From JBFELO01 sp041552055 (GTDB lineage Bacteria; Acidobacteriota; Thermoanaerobaculia; Thermoanaerobaculales; Sulfomarinibacteraceae), in NCBI GenBank assembly GCA_041552055.1, contig JBFELO010000032.1, positions 1 through 36,622 of the forward strand: a DNA stretch of 36,622 bases, written 5' to 3'. Each line of letters starts with the position of its first letter. Within the stretch, counting starts at the first letter, position 1. Under the pieces are notes generated by a model, which searched no databases, was not told the DNA's origin, and saw nothing but the letters and a program-made list of their open reading frames with translations. Position numbers and translations under genes: made by a program. Of the stretch, positions 8,032-16,928 are shown in pieces.

Positions 8032-10773
8032 ATGACCGACGATCGCCACCGTCGCGCCAAGGAGATCTTCCTGGCGACCTGCGAACGGCCTCCCGAGGAA
8101 CGTCCGCTGTTTCTCAAGGAAGCCTGTGGAGGTGACAGCGAACTTCGGGCCGAGGTGGAATCTCTGCTGGCGTTTCACCAGGAGGAGTCGATTCGTGTCC
8201 GAGAGGTTCGATTGGAGGGCGCCGCTGGAGAGGACCTGAAATCTCTCAGCGAATTCCGAATCGTACAACAGGTCGGCGAGGGCGGGATGGGAGAGGTGTA
8301 CGAGGCGCAGCAGCTCGAGCCGGTGAAGCGGCACGTGGCGCTCAAGGTGATCAAGTGGGGGATGGACACCAAGGAGGTGCTGGCGCGTTTCGAGTCCGAG
8401 CGGCAGGCGTTGGCGCTGATGAACCATCCCAACATCGCGAAGGTGTACCAGGCGGGGGCGACCCCGAGCGGTCGGCCCTTTTTCGCGATGGAGTACGTGC
8501 GCGGAATTCCGATCACCGAGTACTGCGACACCCATCGGCTGTCGATCGACGAGCGGTTGCGATTGTTCATTCAGGTTTGCGAGGGCGTCCAGCACGCCCA
8601 CCAGCACGGAATCATCCACCGTGACATGAAACCGTCCAACGTGTTGGTCACGATTCTGGACGATCGACCGGTGCCGAAAATCATCGACTTCGGCGTGGCC
8701 AAGGCGACGTCGCAGCGGCTCACCGAGCGGACGGTGTTCACCGAGTTGGGGCAGTGGATCGGAACCCCGGAGTACATGAGCCCGGAGCAGGCCGAGATGA
8801 CCGGCCTCGACATCGACACCCGGACCGACGTCTACTCTCTCGGGGTGGTGCTGTACGAGCTTCTCGTGGGCGCGCAGCCGTTCGATGCGGCAGAGCTTCG
8901 GGATCTCGGGTTCGATGAGATGAGGCGTCGGATTCGGGAGGAGGAGCCTCCTCGACCTTCGACCAGGTCAAGCGATCTCGGCGACGACGCCGTGGAGGCG
9001 GCGCGGCGCCGGCGGACCGATCCCATCGGTTTGGCACGGGAGTTGACGGGAGATCTCGACTGGATCGTGATGAAGGCGATGGAGAAGGATCGGATGCGCC
9101 GGTACGCGACGTCGCTGGGGATGGCCGCAGACGTCCAGCGTTACCTCATTCACGAGCCCGTCACCGCGTCTCCGCCGAGTTCGTTGTACCGGCTCAAGAA
9201 GTTCGTGCGCAGGAACCGGGTCGTCGTCGTCACGAGTTCCGCCGTCATTCTGGCACTGATCGTGGGAATCGTCGGGACAACCGTGGGGATGGTGAGAGCC
9301 CGTGAGGGGGAGGAAGCGGCGATCCAGGTCGCTGAATTCATGGAGGCGATGTTCGACGATTTCGATCCCGGTTCACCGTCAGGGGGGATGTCGTCCACCG
9401 AGGCCGTACTCGATAGGGCTGTCGGCAAGATCCAGACGGATCTCGCGGCACAACCCCTGGTGCAAGCTCGGCTCTTGACCGCACTGGGAGGCGTCTATAC
9501 CGGTCTCGGGGAGTTCGATCGTGCTCGGCCACTGCTGGAACGCGGGCTGGCGATGCGACGTGAGCTGCTGGCTGCGAACCACCCGGACCTGGCGATCAGT
9601 CTGAGCATGTTGGGAATGCACCTCTACAGAACAGGAGACTACACGCGATCTCAGCGGTTGTACGAGGAATCACGCGTTGTGCGAGAGCGGACATTTGGAC
9701 CGCACGACCCAAGGGTCGCGTGGAACGTCGTCTGCCTTGCCCGCCTCAACTGGGTGCAGGGCGAGTTCCAGGAGGCGCGAACGCTCTACGACCGCGCGCT
9801 CGAAATCGTCAACCGGAGTCAGCTTCCCGATGATGCCAACGTGGGCATGGTGCTCTACTGGTATGGGCGACTGCTGATCGATATGGGGGAGTACGAGGAC
9901 GCGATCGAGGCGCTTCGCCGCTCCATTACGATCCGGGAGGCGGTCCGTGGTCGACAGCATCCGGACGTCGGTTGGTCGCTCGCCGAGTACAGCCGTGTCC
10001 TCCACTACGTCGGTGACTACGAACAATCGGAGTCCGCGTATCGGCGCGCTCTGCTCATCCTCCAGGAAGCGTTCGGACCCGACCACGTCGACGTGGCCCT
10101 TCCGACGTCCGGACTGGCGAATCTCTTGAGGACAGTCGGCAGGTACGATGAGTCACGCCGTCTGTTCGAACGCGCCCTCGAGAGTCTCGAGAACGCCTAC
10201 GGTCAAGTTCATGTGGAGGTTCTCTGGAACCTCACCGGGTACGGCTGGCTGCTGTTCGACGCCGGGGATCTGGAGCGGGCTCGATCGGTCTTCGATCGTG
10301 CCGTCGAGATCGTGCACGAGCTCTTTCCGGACGGCTACCACGTGGAGGGCTACTGTCGCACAGGCCTCGGTGCGACTCTCGCCGCCCTGGGTGACCGCGA
10401 CGCGGCAGAGAAAGAGCTGCGCACCGCCCTCGAGCTCTCGCAGCGGTACTACCCAGCGGGTCATGAGCGTATAGGCCGGCCCCACATGTACCTCGGCAAG
10501 CTGCTGGGTGACATGGGCGAATGCGAGGCCGCCCGTCAACACCTCGAGACGGCGGTCCTCATCTGGCGACGCGAGCTCGGCCCGGATCACCTCGACCTCG
10601 CGCGAGCTCTCCAGGCGTTGTCACGGCTCGAGGAGTCGTGCGGGAACTCCATCAGGGCCGGCGAACTGCTGGGCGAAGCCCATGACGTCATCCTCAGGAA
10701 CGGCAGTTCGACCCACCCGGTAGTGCTGCTCGTGAATTCGGAGTGGGCACGGTTTCAGAGTTCGAAGATGTAG
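8032..10773 (+). CDS. Membrane-anchored Ser/Thr protein kinase with TPR sensor region
   Basis: This 913-aa protein starts with a short helical region (about 1-70, with RAKEIF and PEERPLFLKEAC) typical of this kinase family. The kinase domain (about 75-365) has GEGGMGEVY, VALKV, HRDMKPSN with catalytic Asp198, DFGVAK, and SPEQ. A membrane helix lies at about 397-421, and the rest is a long run of TPR_12-type repeats, each with the RALxxxxxxxGxxHPxV-type pattern. The topology therefore puts the kinase in the cytoplasm and the TPR array outside the membrane. The ATG at 8032 abuts a GGAGG sequence rather than sitting at normal spacing, so translation initiation may be weak. Ligand and targets are unknown. 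Confidence 0.93.
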   Translation: MTDDRHRRAKEIFLATCERPPEERPLFLKEACGGDSELRAEVESLLAFHQEESIRVREVRLEGAAGEDLKSLSEFRIVQQVGEGGMGEVYEAQQLEPVKRHVALKVIKWGMDTKEVLARFESERQALALMNHPNIAKVYQAGATPSGRPFFAMEYVRGIPITEYCDTHRLSIDERLRLFIQVCEGVQHAHQHGIIHRDMKPSNVLVTILDDRPVPKIIDFGVAKATSQRLTERTVFTELGQWIGTPEYMSPEQAEMTGLDIDTRTDVYSLGVVLYELLVGAQPFDAAELRDLGFDEMRRRIREEEPPRPSTRSSDLGDDAVEAARRRRTDPIGLARELTGDLDWIVMKAMEKDRMRRYATSLGMAADVQRYLIHEPVTASPPSSLYRLKKFVRRNRVVVVTSSAVILALIVGIVGTTVGMVRAREGEEAAIQVAEFMEAMFDDFDPGSPSGGMSSTEAVLDRAVGKIQTDLAAQPLVQARLLTALGGVYTGLGEFDRARPLLERGLAMRRELLAANHPDLAISLSMLGMHLYRTGDYTRSQRLYEESRVVRERTFGPHDPRVAWNVVCLARLNWVQGEFQEARTLYDRALEIVNRSQLPDDANVGMVLYWYGRLLIDMGEYEDAIEALRRSITIREAVRGRQHPDVGWSLAEYSRVLHYVGDYEQSESAYRRALLILQEAFGPDHVDVALPTSGLANLLRTVGRYDESRRLFERALESLENAYGQVHVEVLWNLTGYGWLLFDAGDLERARSVFDRAVEIVHELFPDGYHVEGYCRTGLGATLAALGDRDAAEKELRTALELSQRYYPAGHERIGRPHMYLGKLLGDMGECEAARQHLETAVLIWRRELGPDHLDLARALQALSRLEESCGNSIRAGELLGEAHDVILRNGSSTHPVVLLVNSEWARFQSSKM

Positions 10774-10794
10774 CCGTCGGCGGGCCCTGGTTGG

Positions 10795-11541
10795 TCAGAG
10801 CCCCAGGTGGATGGCGACGCCGCAGGCGAGTATCGCGACGCCTGCGAAGACGTGGGAGTACCTCTCGAACCTGCCGGTGGGGAGCCGGCGGAAGCCAAAC
10901 GCGAGCGACAACACCACCATCAGCATGGTGGCGACGGTTACGACCCCGAAGGTCGCCGCCACGAGGACGACGCCGAGAACGCTCTCCGAGGCAGCGGGGT
11001 ACATCAGCAGAGGGATCAGAGGTTCACACGGGCCGAGCACGAAGATCATGAAGAGCACCCACGGCGTCAGGCTGGTCGGATCGGCAGCACCGTGAGGGTG
11101 CTCGTGCCGAGAGGCTGCAGCGTCTCCTCGACCGTGGGCAGTCGCCCCGGAGTGACCGTGGTGATGGACATGCACCGCGCCGTCGGCGTGGCTGTGGACG
11201 TGGTCGTGTGGCCGGGGGCGGGTCGCCCGATGAAGGCCCCACAATGTGTACCCCAATCCGAATATGGTCAGCAGCCAGGCGGCCACGTTACCTCGGAACG
11301 ACTCGATCCACTGCAGTCGGGCCATGGCCAGACCGAATGCGATCCCCAGCGCCCCGAGCACCACCGAGCTCGCCACATGCCCGAAGCCGCACGCGAGGGT
11401 GACCGCTGCAGTGCGGGTCATCGACCAGCTGCGGGCCCTGGAGAGCACGACGAAAGGGAGGTAGTGATCAGGGCCGAAGAGCGTGTGGACCAGCCCGATC
11501 GAGGCGGCGGTGACGGTAAGGATGGCGAGGTCGTGGGACAT
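10795..11541 (-). CDS. NicO/UreH-type transition-metal transporter with His-rich loop
   Basis: This 248-aa membrane protein has about six helices. The first carries H19-x5-D25-H26 (LVHTLFGPDH) and the second GFGHVAS, the pattern of nickel/cobalt NicO-UreH transporters. A cytoplasmic loop at about 110-150 is very rich in His (HDHVHSHADGAVHVHHHGHS, then more), as in metal efflux proteins. It likely moves Ni or Co, or a similar ion; direction and metal cannot be read from sequence. ATG 11541 has no good ribosome site and sits only five bases from an inverted repeat, so the transcript may be leaderless or the start may differ slightly. It ends close to the convergent kinase gene. Confidence 0.8.
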   Translation of the reverse strand: MSHDLAILTVTAASIGLVHTLFGPDHYLPFVVLSRARSWSMTRTAAVTLACGFGHVASSVVLGALGIAFGLAMARLQWIESFRGNVAAWLLTIFGLGYTLWGLHRATRPRPHDHVHSHADGAVHVHHHGHSGATAHGRGDAAASRHEHPHGAADPTSLTPWVLFMIFVLGPCEPLIPLLMYPAASESVLGVVLVAATFGVVTVATMLMVVLSLAFGFRRLPTGRFERYSHVFAGVAILACGVAIHLGL

Positions 11542-11546
11542 TCCGG

Positions 11547-11571
11547 TAATACTATTCGAAGATTTGTATTA
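11547..11571 (-). promoter_or_regulatory. Inverted repeat before the NicO-like gene
   Basis: A perfect 6-bp inverted repeat, TAATAC-N13-GTATTA, lies five bases upstream of the transporter ATG. Size and spacing recall metal-regulator operators such as NikR sites, but the half-site does not exactly match a consensus I know. It also shares the GTATTA half-site, in the opposite arrangement, with the operator of the znu operon in this window. Confidence 0.45.
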
Positions 11572-11707
11572 TCGCAGCCCGCGGTGATTCTGAAGGCCAT
11601 CCAGGCACGGGAGGTCAAGTTGCCGACGGAGAAATTCCCGAGCTACTACTCAGCTGGAGGCGCTCCCTCGGCGCCGCCCCCCTGAAACGACTGCAGGGCC
11701 AGATAGC

Positions 11708-12196
11708 TCATAGAGTGATCACCGACGGACCGGTGGCAGCGGGCGCAGTCTGCGGATCCACCGGTGTCACGAACGACGGTGATTGTGGCTCGACACCCGC
11801 GCGTGATTTGTAGGTCTGATCCGGCGCAACCGGCCTCGTTTTCGGCGGGGGCGCGGTGTACGAGGGCTGGGACGGCGTCACGTACTCCGGCTGACTCAGC
11901 GTGCCGGAGGATGTACCGGAGACACCACCGCCGCCGCATTCGACCACTGCCCAGCCGCCCCGGAGCTGGGTTCCGCCGCAGTAGGTGGTGCTCGCGCTCA
12001 TGGGATTGTTGAGCACGCCGAGCACGTCTCCGCAGATCTGGTTGCCGCCGATCTGCACGATGCATGTGCCCGAGTACCGCCAGTTGTTGAAGCAGCACAT
12101 CTTCGTTTCTGCATCAGCAGCGGAAGCGAGCATCAAGGCCGAGACAAGGGCCAAGGCGAAAGCCGCGGGCGCAAGGGCGTTGCCGGTCTTGTGCAT
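11708..12196 (-). CDS. Small secreted Cys-rich protein, uncharacterised
   Basis: The 162-aa product starts with a clear signal peptide (about 1-29, ending ADA). The next 70 residues contain six cysteines (MCC, GTC, ICG, YCG, ECG), which could form three disulfides, and are followed by a Pro/Thr/Ser-rich tail of low complexity. GGGAG lies eight bases before ATG 12196. I do not recognise the family. It is probably a periplasmic or cell-surface protein, and it stands apart from its neighbours with its own upstream gap. Confidence 0.7.
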   Translation of the reverse strand: MHKTGNALAPAAFALALVSALMLASAADAETKMCCFNNWRYSGTCIVQIGGNQICGDVLGVLNNPMSASTTYCGGTQLRGGWAVVECGGGGVSGTSSGTLSQPEYVTPSQPSYTAPPPKTRPVAPDQTYKSRAGVEPQSPSFVTPVDPQTAPAATGPSVITL

Positions 12197-12581
12197 CTGT
12201 CAACTCCCAGGTGGGCAGAATGCCCGGGGGTTCTCCACAGCACGGTACCACGAACGCCCTCTTGCTGACGAGGGTAGAAACGGTGGGCTTAAGGGGATGA
12301 GGGGATGGCCGGTGCCTTCGGCACCTGGGGATGGGGGGGTGAGGGAATGACCGGCGCCGGCGGAGTCTGGGGATGACGGTGTGAGGCGAATCTCCCCGGA
12401 CTGTTCCGGTCATGCCCACAAGCAGCAACGCCCTCAAGCCCTGCCCGGGAGAGGGTGGATGACGATGAGGGCGAAGAAGAAGACGAAGATGAAGACGAGG
12501 ACGAGGCCCGTGCGGGAGGGGTAGGCGGCCCTCACTCCCTCAACCCCACGTTCCCTCATCCCCCGGGTGGGAGGGGGTGGG
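12197..12581. other. Gap with degenerate repeat and acidic-codon-like low-complexity run
   Basis: I see no convincing gene in these 385 bp. Two degenerate copies of a 42-bp unit lie at 12298-12339 and 12340-12381, sharing TGAGGG, CCGG and CTGGGGATG; the first contains the hairpin GGTGCC-TTC-GGCACC. A purine-rich run at 12458-12511 would read as Asp/Glu codons but has no ribosome site or conserved content. A C5/G5 hairpin (12560-12577) sits just past the end of the MDR gene and might help stop transcription, but it has no U-tract. Confidence 0.55.
12298..12381. repeat. Two-copy degenerate 42-bp tandem repeat
   Basis: The two 42-bp units agree at roughly 30 positions by eye. They are intergenic and are not found elsewhere in the window. 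Confidence 0.5.
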
Positions 12582-13613
12582 CTACATCGTCAACACCAGC
12601 TTGCCGACCGTGGTGCCGGTCTCGAGCGCGCGGTGGGCCTCGGCGACGGCCTCGATCGGATAGGCGGTGGTGGGCAGCGGTCGAATCCGCCCCGCCTCGA
12701 GCCAGCGCAACAGCCGGCTCATCGCCGCGCCCAATAGATCCGTCTCCTCGAACAGATAGCTGAGGTTGAAGGCGAGGATGGACCGGTTGTCGGCCGTCAT
12801 GCGCAGGGGATTGAAGCGTGGGGTGCGAAGGTAGTCGGCGACCAGCTTGGGCCAGCTCGGCCGTCCTCGACCGCGCGAAAACATGGTATGGAATCCGTAC
12901 ACGACGAGTTGGCCAGGGGTTCCCAGATGGGCGTAGCTCCGACGGAGGGAGTCCGCCCCGTTGGCGTCCAGAATGATGTCGAAGCCACGCGGCGCGATTT
13001 CCTCTGCGCAAGACCAAAGGTCCTGTCGTGACGTGTCGATGACGCGATCTGCGCCGTGGTCGAGCACCACCTCGACCTTTTGGGTGGCGCCGACGACCCC
13101 GGTCACCTCACAGTCGGCCAGTTTCCCGAGCTGGACCAGCGCGCCGCCGACGCCCCCGCCGGCGGAGTGGACGAGCATCCGCTGGCCGGGTCGCGGGTGG
13201 GCGAGCTCGAACAGGGCGGAGTAGGCGGTCAGAAAGACCGTGGGGAATCCGGCTATGCGGATGGGATCGACACCTGCCGGCGGAATGAACACTTGAACGT
13301 GAGGCACCACCAGGCGCGAGGCGTAGCCGCCAAACCTGGTGACCGCGAACACCGAGGTCCCGACCGAGGGGCCCCGGACGTCAGGACCGGATTCGGCGAC
13401 CGTTCCGGCAACCTCGAAGCCGGGCGTGATCGGCCATCCGACGTACTCCCTCGCCGATCGGTAGAGACCCATCCGGACCGCACAGTCCGCAAAGTTGACA
13501 CCGGCTGCCGCGACGTCGATCAGGATCTCTCCGCGGCCAGGACGCCGAGGCTCGTGTTGCTCTATTCGGAGGCGATCGTAGCCGCCCGGTGCGTGAATCA
13601 CGACCTTTTTCAT
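12582..13613 (-). CDS. MDR-family oxidoreductase (VAT1/quinone-oxidoreductase-like)
   Basis: This 343-aa protein has the medium-chain dehydrogenase/reductase fold: an N-terminal GroES-like domain (GVNFADCAVRMGLY, then PGFEVAGTV) and a Rossmann domain with the nucleotide-binding HSAGGGVGGALVQ (about 150-162). It lacks the Cys/His set of the zinc enzymes, which points to the zinc-free NADPH:quinone reductase/VAT1 branch. The ATG overlaps the TGA of cydB by one base (TGATG), so it is translationally coupled to the cytochrome bd genes and is the last gene of that operon. A link between quinone chemistry and the oxidase is plausible but inferred. Confidence 0.88.
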   Translation of the reverse strand: MKKVVIHAPGGYDRLRIEQHEPRRPGRGEILIDVAAAGVNFADCAVRMGLYRSAREYVGWPITPGFEVAGTVAESGPDVRGPSVGTSVFAVTRFGGYASRLVVPHVQVFIPPAGVDPIRIAGFPTVFLTAYSALFELAHPRPGQRMLVHSAGGGVGGALVQLGKLADCEVTGVVGATQKVEVVLDHGADRVIDTSRQDLWSCAEEIAPRGFDIILDANGADSLRRSYAHLGTPGQLVVYGFHTMFSRGRGRPSWPKLVADYLRTPRFNPLRMTADNRSILAFNLSYLFEETDLLGAAMSRLLRWLEAGRIRPLPTTAYPIEAVAEAHRALETGTTVGKLVLTM

Positions 13614-14644
13614 CAGTAGCTGTGCTCGTCCAGCCGGACCTTTCCGCGAAATGTCCAGTAGATGATTCCGGTGTAGGCCAGCACGAACGGCATGCCGATC
13701 AACGCGATGACCAGCATGATGGTGAGCGTTTTCGGGCTTGACGCCGCGTTGAAGAGCGTGATGCTGAGCGAGGGATCGTTACTCGCCGTCACCAGATTCG
13801 GGTAGAGCGCGATGCCGAAGAGCATGGTGAGAGTGGCGATCAACACGCAGCTCGAAGCAAACGCCTTTGCGGGCCAACCCCAGTGCAGACAACGCGGGAT
13901 GTTCGCCACGGCGAGCACGTTCACCACCACCACTGCGGCCGCCCAGAAGGTTTTCTCGAAGTTCGCGGTCGCCCCCGGAATGAGTGCCACCGTGTAGATG
14001 GTGGACAGCATGTAGGCAACCAGGAAGAAACCGAACGAGCGCCACATCCAGTCGCGTAGTCGTTGTCGGAACTCGCCCTCAGTCTTGAGGTACAGGAAGA
14101 GGCCGCCGTGCATGGCGAACAGGGCGACGGTCATCAGGCCGATCAGAATCGGGTATGGCGTGAGCTGGTCCAGTATCGTGCCAGTAAAATTGCCGGTGGC
14201 GTCGAGCGGAATGCCCAGTATGGCGTTGCCGACCGCGATGCCGAACAGCAGCGTTGCGAGTGCCGATCCTCCGAAGAATCCCCAGTCCCAGAACCTGCGC
14301 CATCGACCGGCCTCCAACTTCGAGCGAAACTCCAGGGAAACGGCGCGGAAAATGAGCGCGAACAACAGCAGGATGAACGCGGAATAGAAGCCGGAGAAAG
14401 CCGCAGCGTACGCCTCGGGAAAGGCTGCGAACAGGGCCCCTCCGAACGTCACGAGCCAGACCTCGTTGCCATCCCAGAGCGGCCCGATCGAGTTGATGGC
14501 GATCCTCCGTTCGGTGTCGTCTCTGGGGACGAAAGGGTGCAGGATCCCCACGCCCAGGTCGAAGCCGTCGAGGATCGCATAGCCGGTGAGCAGGATTCCC
14601 TCGAGCACGAACCAGATGATGCACAGTGTCGCCCAGTCCATCAT
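13613..14644 (-). CDS. cydB: Cytochrome bd-type quinol oxidase subunit II
   Basis: The 343-aa integral membrane protein shows the CydB pattern: an N-terminal MDWATLCIIWFVLEG helix, GYAILDGFDLGVG, then GPLWDGNEVWLVTFGGALFAAFP, and about eight helices in all. It pairs with CydA to form the oxygen-reducing quinol oxidase of the inner membrane. The start at 14644 overlaps the cydA TGA (TGATGATG), so the two are coupled. A longer frame running upstream through cydA is a shadow. The length is slightly below that of E. coli CydB, as in cyanide-insensitive-type oxidases. Confidence 0.96.
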   Translation of the reverse strand: MMDWATLCIIWFVLEGILLTGYAILDGFDLGVGILHPFVPRDDTERRIAINSIGPLWDGNEVWLVTFGGALFAAFPEAYAAAFSGFYSAFILLLFALIFRAVSLEFRSKLEAGRWRRFWDWGFFGGSALATLLFGIAVGNAILGIPLDATGNFTGTILDQLTPYPILIGLMTVALFAMHGGLFLYLKTEGEFRQRLRDWMWRSFGFFLVAYMLSTIYTVALIPGATANFEKTFWAAAVVVVNVLAVANIPRCLHWGWPAKAFASSCVLIATLTMLFGIALYPNLVTASNDPSLSITLFNAASSPKTLTIMLVIALIGMPFVLAYTGIIYWTFRGKVRLDEHSY

Positions 14645-16173
14645 CAAGTCCCTGATTCCGGCCGACGCGGACCGGTCATGGATTCCTGGTGCGAGGCGCG
14701 GACGGCAGCGACGTCGAAAACGCCCCGGTGAGCCGTATCGTCGGCTCCGGCCGGAGCTTCCGGTCCGTGACGGATCTTCTGGTCGAGCACGTACAACCAC
14801 ACCGCCAGCAGGCACAGGTACATCAGCCCGAACCCGATCATCGATCCCAACACCTGTCCCGCCGTCACCGAAGGGCTCACCGCGTTCGCGGTGCGCAGCC
14901 CGAGGGTGTCGTCGTATTCGACCACACCTGACGGTCCGACCACGAGGTCGCGGTCGGCGGTCCACTCGAGGGGAGGATGGACGATCCAGGGCTGCCGTCC
15001 CACCTCGGCCGCGATCCAGCCGAACTCGTTGGCGATCACAGGACCGACGACGGCGACGACGAACACCCAGAGCAACCACCGCGTTCGGTATAGCTTGCCC
15101 CGCCAGAGCAGAATCGTCGCCAACACCGTCAGGGCGATGAACATCATGCCGAGGCTGATCATCACGTGATAGCTGACGAACGACGGGAACAGGGGCGGCC
15201 GGTCCTCGGGTCGAAACCTGTCCAGTCCCACCACCGTCGCGCGAAAGTCGTCGTGGACCAGGAAACTCAGGCCTCCGGGGATCGCAAGATCGAGGTGGAC
15301 GACCTCGTCATCGCCGTCGGGAATGCCGAACAGGCTCATGTCGGCCGGACCGGTGGCGAAGTGGCCCTCGAACGACGCCAGCTTGGCCGGCTGGTGACGG
15401 GCGACGCTGCGGGCCTGGAAGTGGCCCGACACCAGCGCGGCCAGCGACGCGATTGTGGCGAACAGCAGGGCGCCGGAGAAAGAACGCTTGGCGAACTCCT
15501 CGTGCCGGCCCTTCAGGATGTAGTACGCAGAAATGGACATGATGAAGAAGGACCCGAGGATGAACGCGCCGATCCACACGTGGACAAGCCGGTGAACGGT
15601 GGAAGGGTTGAACACCAGCGCCCAGAAGTCCACGATCTCGGCGCGCATGACGGGCTCGCCGTCGACCACCCACGGCGCTCCGTCACGCGTCATCTGCACG
15701 ATATGGTGTCCGGCAGGCGTCTGCTGCCAGCTATTCGCCACGACGATCCAGATCGAGGAGAAGATCGACCCGAGCGCGACCATCACCGTCGCGAACAGGT
15801 GCATCTTCGGCGAAACTCGGTCCCAGCCGAACACCAACAGGGCAAGGAAGCCCGACTCCAGGAAGAAGGCGAAGATCCCCTCGGCCGCCAGCGCCGAGCC
15901 GAAGACGTCGCCGACGAACCTGGAGTAGGCGGCCCAGTTGGTGCCGAACTGGAACTCCATCACAATCCCCGTGGCAACGCCGAGGGCGAAGTTGAGGGCG
16001 AACACCTTGGTCCAGAACTTCGCCGCGGCCTCGTACAGGGGGTCGCGTGTCGCGAGGTACTTCGCCTCGAGGTACACCATCACCACACCCATGCCGATGG
16101 TGAGGGGAGGGAAGAGGTAATGGAAGCCGATGGTCAGCGCGAACTGGAGACGCGACAGCAGAACGACGTCCAT
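14644..16173 (-). CDS. cydA: Cytochrome bd-type quinol oxidase subunit I
   Basis: The 509-aa protein carries the CydA features: axial haem ligand His18 in LTIGFHYLFPPLTIG, EFQFGTNW, the SVARHQPAKLASFE region near the second His, and GRQPW after a fairly short Q-loop. The short Q-loop resembles the CIO branch of bd oxidases, which often lack spectrally typical haem d. It reduces O2 to water with electrons from quinol and protects against oxidative or sulfide stress. It follows the DUF3365 lipoprotein gene by 18 bp and overlaps cydB, so all are probably one transcript. Confidence 0.96.
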   Translation of the reverse strand: MDVVLLSRLQFALTIGFHYLFPPLTIGMGVVMVYLEAKYLATRDPLYEAAAKFWTKVFALNFALGVATGIVMEFQFGTNWAAYSRFVGDVFGSALAAEGIFAFFLESGFLALLVFGWDRVSPKMHLFATVMVALGSIFSSIWIVVANSWQQTPAGHHIVQMTRDGAPWVVDGEPVMRAEIVDFWALVFNPSTVHRLVHVWIGAFILGSFFIMSISAYYILKGRHEEFAKRSFSGALLFATIASLAALVSGHFQARSVARHQPAKLASFEGHFATGPADMSLFGIPDGDDEVVHLDLAIPGGLSFLVHDDFRATVVGLDRFRPEDRPPLFPSFVSYHVMISLGMMFIALTVLATILLWRGKLYRTRWLLWVFVVAVVGPVIANEFGWIAAEVGRQPWIVHPPLEWTADRDLVVGPSGVVEYDDTLGLRTANAVSPSVTAGQVLGSMIGFGLMYLCLLAVWLYVLDQKIRHGPEAPAGADDTAHRGVFDVAAVRASHQESMTGPRRPESGT

Positions 16174-16191
16174 GTTATTGCCGTCCGGGAA

Positions 16192-16818
16192 TCACATCTC
16201 GATCTCGGTCGCCCCCGCCGGCACCTCGACCCAGAACCATCCGCGTAGATCGCCCGCGGCGAAACCGGTTGCCCGATCCTCCGGGTAGTTCTCGGCTATT
16301 GCGGCCTTCACCTCGTCGGCGATCTGCTCAGCCGGTCCGTGGCACATCTGACATTCCGCCTTGAGCCGAATCGGCAGCAGTGCTCCGAGTTCGCCTGCGG
16401 GTCCCGCAAGATAGACCGGCTCTCCGATCCGCTCCGTCACCAGATCCTGGGCCCACATGGGAGCGGTGTTCGAGACGTTCCGGAGCGCGAACGACGTGCG
16501 GCCGATGGCGAGGTCGTACTCCTCGGCAACCTGAGCCGCCACCTGCGGCGCCTTGCCCTGGCACACCGCGATGCCCTCGGCCGGTCCGCCGCTGTCCAGG
16601 GCGGCCGTCAGCTCGCCCATCATCTCCGACGCCAGCGAGTTCACCGCCGCGAGGCAGCGCTCGTGCTGTGCCTTCTGAGTGTCCGTCATTTGCTCGGGGG
16701 CGATCGCCTGCCACTGGGCGGTTGCTGCGGGCTCCTCGGCCACCGGTGGTTCGGCCTGACGCGCGCAGCCGACCGACATGACGAGAAGAACGACGACGAG
16801 ACCGGTCCAGATCCTCAT
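16192..16818 (-). CDS. Haem-binding DUF3365 (Tll0287-like) lipoprotein
   Basis: Start ATG 16818 has GGAGG seven bases upstream and gives 208 aa beginning with a lipoprotein signal (MRIWTGLVVVLLVMSVGC, lipobox at Cys18). The mature part contains a single CQMCH haem-c motif in the C-terminal third and matches the DUF3365/Tll0287-like haem domain as I know it (AVCQGKAP, RTSFALRN, GLLPIR-like segment). Such domains act as haem-based redox or gas sensors or as electron carriers. It is the first gene of the cyd operon, so a role in delivering electrons to, or sensing for, the bd oxidase is likely. Confidence 0.85.
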   Translation of the reverse strand: MRIWTGLVVVLLVMSVGCARQAEPPVAEEPAATAQWQAIAPEQMTDTQKAQHERCLAAVNSLASEMMGELTAALDSGGPAEGIAVCQGKAPQVAAQVAEEYDLAIGRTSFALRNVSNTAPMWAQDLVTERIGEPVYLAGPAGELGALLPIRLKAECQMCHGPAEQIADEVKAAIAENYPEDRATGFAAGDLRGWFWVEVPAGATEIEM

Positions 16819-16928
16819 GACGAGACCTCCTCTCCTCGGGACTTCGGCAAACTGTACCATTCTTTGTCGCTCGCAGCAGGAGGCCGGTGCGACAGATGGG
16901 CTACATTTTCACTCGGCCAACGGTTGAA

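Noticed and set aside
12455..12763. Acidic Asp/Glu-rich frame
   Set aside because: Low-complexity purine run that continues into the antisense of the MDR gene; no support as a protein.
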